Source: JANPCX01 sp050916095
Lineage (GTDB): Bacteria > Pseudomonadota > Gammaproteobacteria > Burkholderiales > Burkholderiaceae_C
Length of the DNA: 64,000 nt
Assembly (NCBI GenBank): GCA_050916095.1
Contig: CP050901.1
Location: forward strand, 4,307,796 to 4,371,795
Direction: 5' to 3'
Made by a program: the position numbers and the translations under genes. Shown in pieces: positions 20,650-29,319 of the stretch; the stretch's first letter is position 1; every line of letters begins with the position of its first letter. The notes beneath the pieces were generated by a model that worked only from the letters and a program-made list of their open reading frames with translations, did not search any database and was not told the DNA's origin.

Positions 20650-22409
20650 CACAACACTCCAGAAGTGGTTTGGGGCATGGCAGGCACTGGCGAGGTGGTG
20701 ACCCCAGGGGACAAGCGCAAGGGCCAGACACGCAAGGCCAAGCGGGTGAACCATTCATCCAAGTGCAGCCCAGCGAAAAACCAGGGGTAGAGTTTTTGAG
20801 CGAACGCCCCCTGCGGCCGGGCACGGATCACGTTTTGCACCAGAAACAACAGCACAAAACTCGCCGCCACCCACGTCAACAACATGGGGCTGGGCGCGGC
20901 CACGGAAGGCCCGCCCATCCACCCATTCAATGCGCCGTTCAGTGCGAAATACAGCAGCGCCAGCAGCAAGGTCAACACGCTACACAGCAGCACGGCAGTG
21001 CCGCCGTACCGCCCAGCCTGGGCATTGAACCAAGGCGTCAAGGCCAAGCAGAAAATGCCTGTCAGCACCACCGTGGTTCCGTTGACGGTACTCAAACTGG
21101 CGGCCCCCATGTGGGGCGCAAGCGCACCGTTCCAAAGCGCTGCGGCGAGCATGACCACAGCCAAGCCAGCGCACACCGCCAGGGCCGTTGCCCCCACACT
21201 TGGCGCAGCGCGCGCTGGCGTCATTCGCTGCAAACGGGCCTGCTCTACGGCACCCCCGGCAGCCAAAAATGCATGCGCTTTGTAGAGCGAGTGCGCCAGC
21301 AGGTGCAACAGCGCCAGGCTGTAAGCCCCCAGGCCACACTGCATCAGCATGAAACCCATTTGGGCGCAGGTGGACCAGGCCAGCATCACCTTCACGCTGA
21401 TGCGCGTCATCATCACCAAGGCCGCCACCACCGCCGTGGTGCTGCCCACCACCACCAGCAAGGTTTGCGCGGCAGGCACCTCCGCCACCAAGGCAGCCAG
21501 GCGAATCAGCACCAAACCGCCGAGGTTGACCACCCCCGCATGCAGCAAAGCAGAGACCGGTGTTGGCGCTTCCATCACTTGAATCAACCAGCCATGTACA
21601 GGCAGTTGTGCGCACTTCAGAACCGCCGCGATGGCGAACAGCACAGCCGCCACCTGCAGGGCCAGTGGCAGGCCACTGGAGGTTTGGCTCAGGGCCGCCA
21701 CCTGCACCAACAATTGATCGATCTCCAAGCTGCCCGTGCTGGCACCCACCAAGGCCACAGCCGCCAACAGACACAACTCGGCCACGCGGCTGACCAGGGC
21801 TTTTTTGTGGGCCACCAAGAGGGCTTGTGGCCTGTCGGCATAAAAGGTCAGCAAGGCATTCAAGGCCAGGCTGGTGGCGATCCAGGCCAACACCAACACA
21901 CCCAGGTTGTTGCTCACCACCACGCCGCTCACCGCCGCCAGAGTCCACATCAGGCTGCGCACATAACGCGCCTGCTGCGGCTCACCGGCCAGGTAGGTCT
22001 GCGAATAACCAACAATCACCCAGCCCAAAAAACTCACCAGCAGCAATACCGTGCTGGTCACCGCATCAAGCCGAAAACTCAAGCGCAGCTCACCCCAGTG
22101 GCCCAGGGACAGAAGTGACCAACCCGGCAGCGTGACGGGCCCGTTCAAGGCCACCCAAAACAAACTGCACAAAGCAGCCGCGATCGCTGCCAAGCTCGCG
22201 GCTTGTGCCAGGCGCCAGGCCCACAACAACGACGACACCCAACGACTGCCGAAAGCGGCCAGCCCATAGAGCAGCAAGGGTGCAGCTAGCAAAACGGTTT
22301 GAGCGGCTTCGGGGTTTGTCCAAGTGATGGCTTGCAAATTCAAGAGCGTGCTCCCAACAGGTCGTGATGCCCGCACTGTGCCGAGGAAAGCGTCTTCTGT
22401 AAAATTCAT
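20649..22409 (-). CDS. dabB: DabB, membrane subunit of the inorganic carbon pump
   Basis: 586 residues, almost entirely hydrophobic, with the proton-conducting transporter domain of complex I NuoL/Mrp antiporters. Visible motifs are VLAWIATSLALNALLTFY, LKCAQLPVHGWLIQVMEAPTPVSALLHAG with its conserved Lys and His, and LAHSLYKAHAFLAAGG. Directly coupled to dabA. It supplies the ion flux that drives DabA. It could be mistaken for NuoL, but the dabA partner and the absence of other nuo genes settle it. Confidence 0.93.
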   Translation of the reverse strand: MNFTEDAFLGTVRASRPVGSTLLNLQAITWTNPEAAQTVLLAAPLLLYGLAAFGSRWVSSLLWAWRLAQAASLAAIAAALCSLFWVALNGPVTLPGWSLLSLGHWGELRLSFRLDAVTSTVLLLVSFLGWVIVGYSQTYLAGEPQQARYVRSLMWTLAAVSGVVVSNNLGVLVLAWIATSLALNALLTFYADRPQALLVAHKKALVSRVAELCLLAAVALVGASTGSLEIDQLLVQVAALSQTSSGLPLALQVAAVLFAIAAVLKCAQLPVHGWLIQVMEAPTPVSALLHAGVVNLGGLVLIRLAALVAEVPAAQTLLVVVGSTTAVVAALVMMTRISVKVMLAWSTCAQMGFMLMQCGLGAYSLALLHLLAHSLYKAHAFLAAGGAVEQARLQRMTPARAAPSVGATALAVCAGLAVVMLAAALWNGALAPHMGAASLSTVNGTTVVLTGIFCLALTPWFNAQAGRYGGTAVLLCSVLTLLLALLYFALNGALNGWMGGPSVAAPSPMLLTWVAASFVLLFLVQNVIRARPQGAFAQKLYPWFFAGLHLDEWFTRLALRVWPLRLSPGVTTSPVPAMPQTTSGVL

Positions 22410-22445
22410 ACTTTGTTAGTAAACGTTCTTTAATACAGAACATTG
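22410..22445. promoter_or_regulatory. Shared divergent promoter region of dabBA and the LysR gene
   Basis: The 36-base spacer contains TTAGTAAACGTTCTTTAATA and is bounded by TGTT and AACA, giving partial dyad symmetry of the T-N11-A kind bound by LysR proteins. It must hold overlapping promoter elements for both directions. Confidence 0.4.
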
Positions 22446-23360
22446 ATGTCCAAACTGAACTTTCACCACCTGCACTACTTCTGGGCCGTGGCCAAAGAGG
22501 GCAACCTCACACGGGCCGCAGCGCAACTGCATGTGTCGCAGTCGGCCCTTTCCACCCAGATCAAACAACTGGAAGACCAACTCGGCCAAGCGCTGTTTTC
22601 ACGCCAAGGGCGCACGCTGGTGCTGACCGAAGCGGGGCATTTGGCGATGAACTACGCCGAAACCATCTTCAACACCGGGCAAGAGTTGATGGCACTGCTG
22701 CGCGATGGCCAGCAGCGCAGCAAACAGGTGCTGCGCATAGGCGCAGTCGCCACCTTGTCACGCAACTTTCAAGAAAACTTGGTGCGCCCCCTGCTGGGGC
22801 ACAGCGACGTGGAGCTTTTGTTGCAGTCGGGCAGCCTGGACGATTTATTGGGCCGCTTGTCGGTGCACAAGCTGGACCTGGTGCTGTCCAATCGGCGGGT
22901 GCATAGCGACGCAGAGAACCCCTGGCGCTGTCGGCGCATTGCGCGCCAACCCGTGAGTTTGGTGGGCAAACCGCGCCCCACCGGCAAACCCTTTCGCTGG
23001 CCGCGCGATCTGGGCGAACAGCCGCTGCTCCTGCCCAGCCGCGACAGCGACATTCGCAGTGGCTTTGACCAACTGTGTGAGCAAGCGGGCCTGCGTTACA
23101 CCATCTTGGCCGAGGTGGACGACATGGCCATGCTGCGCCTCTTGGCCCGCGACTCGGCCCGCACCGCTGGCAGCATCGCCCTCATGCCCACCGTGGTGGT
23201 GCAAGACGAACTCAAAAGCGGCAAACTCGCCGAGTACTGCGTGGTGCCCGATCTGTTTGAAAGTTTTTACGCCATCACGGTCAAACGCCACTTCGAGCCG
23301 CCGCTGCTCACGCAGTTGCTGAAGCGGCGCGAAGCCGATGTGCTGGGTTTGGCGGCGTAG
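22446..23360 (+). CDS. LysR-family regulator, NhaR-like, divergent from dabBA
   Basis: 304 residues from the ATG at 22446. The N-terminal winged helix is clear (FHHLHYFWAVAKEGNLTRAA, then LHVSQSALSTQIKQLEDQLG and LFSRQGRTLVLTEAG) and is followed by a substrate-binding domain. The sequence is close to NhaR in overall character. It is transcribed away from dabBA across a 36-base spacer, the standard LysR arrangement, so it most likely controls the carbon pump in response to CO2 or ion status. Confidence 0.9.
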   Translation: MSKLNFHHLHYFWAVAKEGNLTRAAAQLHVSQSALSTQIKQLEDQLGQALFSRQGRTLVLTEAGHLAMNYAETIFNTGQELMALLRDGQQRSKQVLRIGAVATLSRNFQENLVRPLLGHSDVELLLQSGSLDDLLGRLSVHKLDLVLSNRRVHSDAENPWRCRRIARQPVSLVGKPRPTGKPFRWPRDLGEQPLLLPSRDSDIRSGFDQLCEQAGLRYTILAEVDDMAMLRLLARDSARTAGSIALMPTVVVQDELKSGKLAEYCVVPDLFESFYAITVKRHFEPPLLTQLLKRREADVLGLAA

Positions 23361-23365
23361 TTTTC

Positions 23366-23752
23366 TCAGAGTTTCGCCAACACCGGTGGCCCGATGTTGA
23401 ACGTCGCGCTTTGAATTTTTCCGTGGGCCACTTGGTAAATACAAACCAACTCCACGTGACCTGGTCCTTCGGGAAAGGTGCGGGTGACCTCTTCGTGATC
23501 GATCACCACATGACCAATCACCGTGCGGCTGAGTAATTTGGCGAACAAATTGGGTTCAGAAAAGCGCGGCGCTGTACGCGCGCGAATCGCAGCATGACCA
23601 TCAGCCAACAACTCGCCGCCCAGGGCAAACTGTTTGGCATCTTCAGCATAAGTGGCGAGCCAAGCGTCCAGGTCTTTGGCGTTGTAGGCGTCCAGTTGGC
23701 GCTGGACGATGGTTTCGGGGCTGAGGTGGTTGAGCATGAGATTAGAGAACAT
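23366..23752 (-). CDS. NTF2-like/SnoaL-type small protein
   Basis: 128 residues from the ATG at 23752, which overlaps the stop of the upstream gene (TGATG); an ATG at 23737 is an alternative. The start (ETIVQRQLDAYNAKDLDAWLATYAEDAKQF) is characteristic of the steroid delta-isomerase/SnoaL-like alpha+beta barrel, and VCIYQVAHGKIQSATF is the closing strand. Members bind small hydrophobic ligands or have isomerase or hydrolase activity; the function here is unknown. Coupled to the gamma-glutamylcyclotransferase-like gene. Confidence 0.75.
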   Translation of the reverse strand: MFSNLMLNHLSPETIVQRQLDAYNAKDLDAWLATYAEDAKQFALGGELLADGHAAIRARTAPRFSEPNLFAKLLSRTVIGHVVIDHEEVTRTFPEGPGHVELVCIYQVAHGKIQSATFNIGPPVLAKL

Positions 23753-24216
23753 CAATAGACGGCATCTGGTCGGTAGTGTGTCGCATGGGCGGGTGTGTAC
23801 TCGGCCAGCGGGCCGGCATGGATGGTCTCCATCGACACTCGCTCGGCGCTGCCGAAGTAGACCTGAACCTGCACAGACGGCAGTGTTGGGTCATCAAGTG
23901 CTCGCACCAGCAGGGGCTCACGCGCGTACCAAAGTGGCTCGTCGATTTGTTCCAGCACATCCATCTGGGCCAAGGTGGTGGCATCCACCTCAAACACTTC
24001 ACCCACCACAAACTCACCCTCACCCGGACGGCTCACCAGCCACGGCACCCGTGTGGGCCCAATCAGGTAAAGCGGATACCTCTGCACCGTCACAAACCTA
24101 CCCGGCACACGGATGCCGGTATTGATGTGGAAATTCGGGAAACCGGTTTTGAGGGTGCCGTAAACAAAGATCCGTCTGGGGTCTGACTGTTTGGTGGTGG
24201 TCATTTTGAGTTTCAT
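23752..24216 (-). CDS. Gamma-glutamylcyclotransferase-like (GGACT/AIG2 family)
   Basis: 154 residues from the ATG at 24216 (ATG 24204 is also possible; neither has a strong ribosome site). The fold signature is FVYGTLKTGFPNF at the N-terminus, followed by VVGEVFEVDATTLAQMDVLEQ (the conserved acidic helix region) and LVRALDD. The family converts gamma-glutamyl amines or amino acids to 5-oxoproline and the free amine. Same operon as the SnoaL-like gene downstream. Confidence 0.8.
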   Translation of the reverse strand: MKLKMTTTKQSDPRRIFVYGTLKTGFPNFHINTGIRVPGRFVTVQRYPLYLIGPTRVPWLVSRPGEGEFVVGEVFEVDATTLAQMDVLEQIDEPLWYAREPLLVRALDDPTLPSVQVQVYFGSAERVSMETIHAGPLAEYTPAHATHYRPDAVY

Positions 24217-24264
24217 TCGTTTGGCACTGCGACCCACTTCAACCGCGCAACCCGCCCATTTTGA

Positions 24265-24426
24265 TGCGCAGCGCCGACTTGGCGCAAGATCAAACCCATT
24301 GATGCCACCACCGGCCTGGGCCTGCCCCTGCTCGGTGCGTCTTTCATCAAACTCAGCAACCCCGCCGCCCAGCCTGGGGTGTCGGGAAACTATGGCATCA
24401 CTTGGCCGCACATGATGACGAAGTGA
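24265..24426 (+). pseudogene. Possible 3' remnant of a lost gene
   Basis: A 53-codon open frame without a start codon reads as ordinary protein (ATTGLGLPLLGASFIKL, then GNYGITWPHMMTK and a stop). It lies in the spacer between two minus-strand genes. It may be the tail of a deleted plus-strand gene; I do not recognise it. Confidence 0.25.
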
Positions 24427-24448
24427 GGCGCATCAATGCGGCCTCCCA

Positions 24449-25375
24449 TCAAAGCGCTGGCCAAGACAGAGAAAGGCGGCTGACGAAACACTGCGTGCGG
24501 CCCGTGAGCGGACAAACAAACGACAACTGCTGCGCCAGCAAGCGCAGCGGGTTGTCGTAGTCCCCAACCAAATCACTGGGCGCGGCAGCCTGCAACACGG
24601 GATAAATCCTGTCGCCCACGATGGGTAAACCCAGCGATGACATCTGAATCCGCAATTGGTGTTTGCGACCCGTGAGAGGGTGCAAGCGGTAACGGGCCCA
24701 TGCGCCCAGAACCTCCAAGCGTTCGATCGCTGTGTGTGCATTGGCTGGCCCCGCCGCCTCACGCATTTGCATGAAGGACTGCGGTTTTTCTTCGAGGCGG
24801 CTGTTCACCGTACGCGGAAAACTCAACTCGGGCCGGTAGGGCGCGATTGCTTCGTACTGTTTCTGCACCTGCTGGTTTCTAAACAGCGCGTGGTAGGGGT
24901 CGCGCTCTGAGGGTTTGACGCTGAAGGCGACCAAACCGGCTGTCTCCAAGTCAATCCGGTGCAAGGGTGTGAGCTGGGGCAAACCGAGTTTGCGTTTCAG
25001 ACGCACGAGCAACGTTTCCTGAACAAAACGGCCACCGGGTGTGACGGGCAAAAAATGTGGCTTGTCCGCTACCACCAGGTGTTCGTCTTGGTAGACCACC
25101 ACCTCGTCAAAGGGAATGCGCGGTTCGGCCTGCACATGGCGAAAGTAATACACCTTGCTGTGAGCGCGGTAGGGCGCATCAGGCGGCAGGGCTTGTTGCG
25201 CTTCGTCCAGCACCCAACCGTCGCTCAAGCGCTGGTGCCACTGCGCCATATCCACCTGAGGAAAGCGGTGAACCAAAAATTCCAACACGGTGGCCCAAGG
25301 GCCAGGGGGCAAGGCGACGGTGCTGGCGCTGACGCCGTCGCGCTGTAGCGACTGATTCAACCTTACTGTATTCAC
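24449..25375 (-). CDS. RluA-family RNA pseudouridine synthase
   Basis: 308 residues from GTG 25375, which has GGAGG nine bases upstream; the open frame extends to a GTG at 25396 inside a dispersed repeat. The catalytic motif HRIDLETAGL carries the invariant Asp. VVYQDEHLVVADKPH, RYRLHPLTGRKHQLRIQMSS and LGLPIVGDRIYP are the other family motifs. It isomerises specific uridines in rRNA or tRNA; the target cannot be told. The N-terminal 80 residues are an extra region seen in the YqcB/RluA-like branch rather than an S4 domain. Confidence 0.88.
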   Translation of the reverse strand: MNTVRLNQSLQRDGVSASTVALPPGPWATVLEFLVHRFPQVDMAQWHQRLSDGWVLDEAQQALPPDAPYRAHSKVYYFRHVQAEPRIPFDEVVVYQDEHLVVADKPHFLPVTPGGRFVQETLLVRLKRKLGLPQLTPLHRIDLETAGLVAFSVKPSERDPYHALFRNQQVQKQYEAIAPYRPELSFPRTVNSRLEEKPQSFMQMREAAGPANAHTAIERLEVLGAWARYRLHPLTGRKHQLRIQMSSLGLPIVGDRIYPVLQAAAPSDLVGDYDNPLRLLAQQLSFVCPLTGRTQCFVSRLSLSWPAL

Positions 25376-25388
25376 GACAAACCACCCT

Positions 25389-25564
25389 CCGTTCACCCTG
25401 AGCTTGTCGAAGGGCCTGCACCAAGGTTCGCGCTGGCCTCGACAGACTCTGTCCTATTGATGTTTACCTTATTCACGACAACCTCCAGCCCGTTCGCCCT
25501 GAGCCTGTCGAAGGGCCTGCACCGAGGTTCGCGCTGGCTTCGACAGGCTCAGCCCGAACGGTGT
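25389..25564. repeat. Dispersed REP/BIME-like repeats, two tandem copies
   Basis: Copy at 25389-25455 (CCGTTCACCCTGAGCTTGTC..) and a fuller copy at 25490-25564 (CGTTCGCCCTGAGCCTGTCG.. and ..GGCTCAGCCCGAACGGTGT). The segment from 25453, including TTGATGTTTACCTTATTCA, is repeated in inverted orientation at 29160-29300. The spacer 25376-25663 holds no gene. Confidence 0.8.
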
Positions 25565-25663
25565 CTGGTGTCGCGATTTATGTAAGGCTCAATAAGCCCC
25601 GTCGAAAGGCCAGCCCAAACGGCGTGTGTTGTCATGCTTGATGTAGCGCTCAACAGGTTCAGT

Positions 25664-26479
25664 TCAAGCGGACTCATCCAGCCTTCGCGCCCGCTGCAAG
25701 CGCCAAGCGTTGGCGGGGTCGGCCTCGGGTCCATCCCCATAGACCTGCTCTGCCGTGGTGGCGGTCTCGTTCAATTGCGTGTCCAGGGCAATGCGGTTGT
25801 CGAAGACAAAACACTCGCCCTTCCAGTCTTTGTCGGCGTCGGGCAGGGCTTGAAAGTAGTTCAGCACGCCGCCGTCCAACTGGTAAACATCCAGCCCCAG
25901 GCCATGCTGCATCCAGCCGCCGAGTTTTTCGCAGCGGATGCCGCCGGTGCAGTACATGGCCACCCGCTTGCCCTCGTTTTTCCACTGCTGTGCATGGGCC
26001 TGAACGTAGGCGGGAAAGTCTCGGAAGTGGGTGACACCCGGGTCGATGGCCCCTTGAAAGTGGCCGAGCTTGAACTCGAAGCTGTTGCGGTTGTCCAGCA
26101 GCACCACATCGTCTTGCGTGATGAACTCGCGCCAGGCCTGCGGGCTCAGCGTGGCACCGCCGGGCGGCAAGTCCACCGCCTCGGGCGGCAGACCCACGGC
26201 CACCACTTCGGGCTTGGTGTGCACCTTCATGCGCGCAAATGGGGGCGTGATGCACCGGCTGCTTTTGTAGGGCATGTCCGCAAAACGCGGGTCTTGGGCC
26301 AAGGCTTCTTGAAAGGCAGCGACTGCGGTCTCGGACCCCGCAATCACTCCATTGATGCCCTCGCTTGCCACCAAGATGCTGCCCGTGAGCTGGGTGGTCA
26401 GGCCACGTAACCATGCTGCAACGGGTTCAGGCTCGTCGAGCTGAACAAAGCGGTAAAACGCGATGTGTGAGAGTGACAT
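25664..26479 (-). CDS. trhO: tRNA uridine(34) hydroxylase TrhO (rhodanese family)
   Basis: 271 residues from the ATG at 26479. TrhO hydroxylates U34 of certain tRNAs, the first step toward 5-(carboxy)methoxyuridine. The N-terminal domain has LTGSILVASEGINGVIAG and the rhodanese domain carries VVLLDNRNSFEFKLGHFQGA and the active-site loop YCTGGIRCEK. The tail (TQLNETATTAEQVYGDGPEA) is typical but lacks the cysteine-rich end of some members. It follows the DUF427 gene by 5 bases, so the two are probably co-transcribed. Confidence 0.9.
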   Translation of the reverse strand: MSLSHIAFYRFVQLDEPEPVAAWLRGLTTQLTGSILVASEGINGVIAGSETAVAAFQEALAQDPRFADMPYKSSRCITPPFARMKVHTKPEVVAVGLPPEAVDLPPGGATLSPQAWREFITQDDVVLLDNRNSFEFKLGHFQGAIDPGVTHFRDFPAYVQAHAQQWKNEGKRVAMYCTGGIRCEKLGGWMQHGLGLDVYQLDGGVLNYFQALPDADKDWKGECFVFDNRIALDTQLNETATTAEQVYGDGPEADPANAWRLQRARRLDESA

Positions 26480-26484
26480 GCCGG

Positions 26485-26766
26485 TCAATCCACCACCTGC
26501 ACGCCCTTCCAAAAAGCGATGCGTCCTTTGATGTTGGCCGCCGCTTCGCTGGGCTCGGGGTAGAACCACGCTGCGTCGGGGTTCAAGTCACCGTTCACCA
26601 TGACGCTGTAGTAATGCGCCTGACCCTTCCACGGGCAGCCGGTACGGTGGTTGCTAAAGGTGAAGTATTCGCGCTTGAGGCTGCTTTCGGGAAAGTAGTG
26701 GTTGCCTTCCACCACGACGGTGTCGTCACTTTCAGCGATGACGGTGTTATTCCAAACAGCTTTCAT
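26485..26766 (-). CDS. DUF427 family protein
   Basis: 93 residues from the ATG at 26766 with AGGAG upstream. The pattern MKAVWNNTVIAESDDTVVVEGNHYFP, in parts, then REYFTFSNHRTGCPWKG and NPDAAWFYPEPSEAA is diagnostic of DUF427, a small beta-rich cytosolic family of unknown function. Same strand and tight spacing with the WYL regulator upstream and trhO downstream. Confidence 0.9.
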   Translation of the reverse strand: MKAVWNNTVIAESDDTVVVEGNHYFPESSLKREYFTFSNHRTGCPWKGQAHYYSVMVNGDLNPDAAWFYPEPSEAAANIKGRIAFWKGVQVVD

Positions 26767-26792
26767 GGGGGCTCTCCTGGTTGTTTGCGGGC

Positions 26793-27794
26793 TCAAGCAT
26801 AGAGCTTGGCAGCAGACCGCAACCGCTGCGCCACCGCTTGCTGCAAGGCTTTGTTGCCAACGACAGTCACGCTGTCGCCGTGGCGCAGAATGTCCATCAA
26901 AATTTCTTGCGGGGCACTGTAGGGCACACGCAGTTCATAGCGGCCCTCGCCTGGTGTTCCATCCAACCAGCGCGATGTTTGCTCGGGGTGCCATTCTTCG
27001 TTGGACACCCACTGTGCCGCGTCAGGCTCAAACACCAAGGTCGCCCAGGACACCTTGCTGCCCGCACCACCATAGATGCCATACCCCGCATCCAACTCCG
27101 CTTCCAGGTCTTTCACGGCCACATTTCTGGCTTTGGTGGGCCGCAGTTGGGCCTCTTGCACAGCATCGAGCGCAAAGCGGCGCAATGCATCGCTGGTGTG
27201 GCACCAAGCGTCCAGGTACCAGGTGTTGCGGTAGTTCACCAGGCGCTGCGGCGAGACCTCACGTTCGCTGGTGCTGCGGTCACTGCGTTTGAAATAACGC
27301 AGCCACAGCCGTTGGCGCTGCACCAGCGCGCTGCCCAGCAATTCAAAGTGGCGACTGGGTGAGCGGCGGCGTGCGGTGCCGATGACTTTGACACGGCGCA
27401 TCAGTTCGCGTGCCTCACTTTCGTCCGTGCCCAGCATGCCTTGCAGTTTATTCATCATGGGTGCCAAGTGGCGGGCCAAGACACCGTCGTCGTCCAAACC
27501 GGCCAGCAGCTGGTGCATGGTGAGCAAGGCATGGATCTCGGCTTCGCTGAACCACAGGCCGGGCAGCTCGTGGGTGGCCGCTGCGAAGCCAGTGGTTGAC
27601 GCCGAGTCGAACGAGTAAGTGTTCTGTGCCCGGTTGTAGGAAATTGGCGCGGCCAAACGCGTGCGCAAGTAGTTCAGGTCGCGTTTCAGGGTGGCAGGCG
27701 ACACGTTCAGCTCCTGCTGCAGCCCCATAAAACTCACCTGGCCCCGGTTACGCAACAGCAGCTCAATTTTGTAGAAACGTTCAGTGCGGTCCAT
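26793..27794 (-). CDS. HTH/WYL-domain transcriptional regulator
   Basis: 333 residues. An N-terminal winged helix (RFYKIELLLRNRGQVSFMGL, LNVSPATLKRDLNYLR), a central WYL domain with RLWLRYF and WYLDAWCH, and a C-terminal WCX extension ending VTVVGNKALQQAVAQRL. WYL domains bind nucleic acid or nucleotide ligands and often control defence or DNA-damage genes. It is divergent from a gene for an HNH-like protein, and the spacer holds GGCTCACC/GGTGAGCC palindromes, so it likely represses itself and its neighbour. Confidence 0.9.
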   Translation of the reverse strand: MDRTERFYKIELLLRNRGQVSFMGLQQELNVSPATLKRDLNYLRTRLAAPISYNRAQNTYSFDSASTTGFAAATHELPGLWFSEAEIHALLTMHQLLAGLDDDGVLARHLAPMMNKLQGMLGTDESEARELMRRVKVIGTARRRSPSRHFELLGSALVQRQRLWLRYFKRSDRSTSEREVSPQRLVNYRNTWYLDAWCHTSDALRRFALDAVQEAQLRPTKARNVAVKDLEAELDAGYGIYGGAGSKVSWATLVFEPDAAQWVSNEEWHPEQTSRWLDGTPGEGRYELRVPYSAPQEILMDILRHGDSVTVVGNKALQQAVAQRLRSAAKLYA

Positions 27795-27814
27795 GGTTGC
27801 CTTATCACATCACA

Positions 27815-27831
27815 GGCTCACCAGGTGAGCC
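27815..27831. promoter_or_regulatory. Palindromic operator, WYL gene side
   Basis: GGCTCACC-A-GGTGAGCC is a perfect 17-bp palindrome, 21 bases upstream of the WYL start. A related palindrome lies at 27891-27905. It is a probable binding site of the WYL regulator (inference). Confidence 0.6.
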
Positions 27832-27890
27832 ACATGGATGAGAGGATAACGAAAAAAATGAGTGCGGTATTTTGGCAACACTGACTTGTG

Positions 27891-27905
27891 GCTCACGCTG
27901 TGAGC
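27891..27905. promoter_or_regulatory. Palindromic operator, HNH-like gene side
   Basis: GCTCAC-GCT-GTGAGC repeats the half-site of 27815-27831 with a wider spacer and is flanked on both sides by a further GTGGCTC half-site (27888-27894 and 27908-27914). It lies about 50 bases before the plus-strand start. Confidence 0.55.
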
Positions 27906-27955
27906 TTGTGGCTCGTCAAACTCTCTTCATGGTCAACCACAAGCAGGAGAACGTC

Positions 27956-29056
27956 ATGAGCCCAGTCGTCCACCACATCACCCCTTTGGCTTTTTTATCC
28001 GGCAGCGCCAACCAAGAAGCAGTGCCTGCACACATGGACCCCGTCGGCTTCGAGCTGGGCTGGGACTTTGCCCGCCATGGCGTGACACCCCCCGCCCCCT
28101 ATGCCACCGAAGCCTCCCCACTGAACCAGGGTTGGACAGCAGGCCAGGTGGCATTCGCGGGCCGCACCCTGTCGGACCGGCCTGCCGTGCTGCAGTGGTT
28201 GCAGTTGCGCCTGCACGCCTGGCTGCGGGGTCGCCATGTGGAGTTGTTTCAAATCACGCCCCACTACCTGCGCCAGTTGGCAGTGAGCCACTGCCCCATC
28301 ACCCGTGTCGAACTGAGTGGCACGGGTGCCCAAGGCGCGTCGGTTGACCGCGTGCGCAACGACGCCGCCTATGCCGCAGGCAACCTGGTGGTGATGAGCC
28401 AACGCGCCAACCACAGCAAAGGCGGGCACGACCAAGCACAAGCGTTGGCAAGGGCCCGCCACATTGCAGAAGAAAAATTGGGGGGCGTTGATGGTTTGAA
28501 TGAAGCCCAGTGGTTGCGCGTGGCCACCCTGTGCAGTTTTGTTGAGCCGCTGAGCCATGAGGCGGCTTGCCGCATTCCGATGCGCGTGCTGCCACCCAAA
28601 CGCCTGCGGCTCTTTAACCCCGCTCAAGCCCTGCAAGCCTTTGTCAGCCAGCAGCTTTTGCAAGCCGGGTGGAGTCAACGTGTCAGCCGGTTCGAGGCCT
28701 TGCTGCCTTCGGAGGACCTGCGCCGCGATTTCAAACGGTTTTTCATGGCCCTGTTGCCACGGGTGATTGAAGCCGGACGGCCCACCCACCCGCTGGGTGT
28801 GCGCTGGGCGGTTGAAGATGCGTGGGCCAACCCCGGTGTGCTGGAACGTTGGACCCAGTTCGCACTGCAGCTCAGTCCCGTCCAATGCGAAGCCTTGTTG
28901 GTGCAAGCCACCAAAAAGGGGCTGGGCACTTGTTTGCTGGACAAAGCGAATGCGGCACAGGCCACCGAGGGGTGGGCCCTTGCCACCAAAGGTTACTCAT
29001 CCACAGGCCATGAGACCGAGGGGCCCAGCATGGTGCAGCTTTCTTTACTGGGTTGA
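27956..29056 (+). CDS. HNH-like protein of unknown function
   Basis: 366 residues from the ATG at 27956 with AGGAG seven bases upstream. Residues 113-156 (CPITRVEL, then SVDRVRNDAAYAAGNLVVMS and QRANHSKG) match the pattern of a phage-type HNH endonuclease core: Cys-Pro-x-Thr, DR...N...Y..GN...S..AN..K. The remainder is helical and unfamiliar. It is divergent from the WYL regulator and shares its operators. A partial second copy of its C-terminal region is found at 35700-35800. Whether the HNH core is catalytic is doubtful because no clear catalytic His is seen. It is probably an accessory or defence-related gene. Confidence 0.7.
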   Translation: MSPVVHHITPLAFLSGSANQEAVPAHMDPVGFELGWDFARHGVTPPAPYATEASPLNQGWTAGQVAFAGRTLSDRPAVLQWLQLRLHAWLRGRHVELFQITPHYLRQLAVSHCPITRVELSGTGAQGASVDRVRNDAAYAAGNLVVMSQRANHSKGGHDQAQALARARHIAEEKLGGVDGLNEAQWLRVATLCSFVEPLSHEAACRIPMRVLPPKRLRLFNPAQALQAFVSQQLLQAGWSQRVSRFEALLPSEDLRRDFKRFFMALLPRVIEAGRPTHPLGVRWAVEDAWANPGVLERWTQFALQLSPVQCEALLVQATKKGLGTCLLDKANAAQATEGWALATKGYSSTGHETEGPSMVQLSLLG

Positions 29057-29159
29057 TCGGTACGGCGCGCCGAATGACCTTCACATACGCATCAGCATGT
29101 CCCGGGCGTTTCGGGTTCATAGATGCTCCGCATCCCCTGGCTCTTATTGAGCTTTACAT

Positions 29160-29300
29160 CAATCACGACACCACACACCGTTCGGGCTGCCCCTTCGACG
29201 GGCTCAGGACAGGACCTGTCGAAGCCAGCGCGTGCGTCGGTACAGGCCCTTCGACAGGCGAACGGGCTGGAGATTGTCTTGAATAAGGTAAACATCAATA
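29160..29300. repeat. Dispersed REP/BIME-like repeat, inverted relative to 25450-25570
   Basis: Read on the minus strand, it contains TTGATGTTTACCTTATTCA, then CTCCAGCCCGTTCGCC, CTGTCGAAGGGCCTG and GCCCGAACGGTGTGTGGTG, matching 25453-25575 with a few indels. The spacer 29057-29319 holds no gene. Confidence 0.8.
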
Positions 29301-29319
29301 AGCAGGCGTGGCCAAGCAA

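Noticed and set aside
20622..22118. 498-codon plus-strand frame
   Set aside because: Antisense of dabB, dominated by Gln/His/Arg codons.
20649..22409. NuoL subunit of complex I
   Set aside because: Coupled to dabA and no other nuo genes; DabB is the right call.
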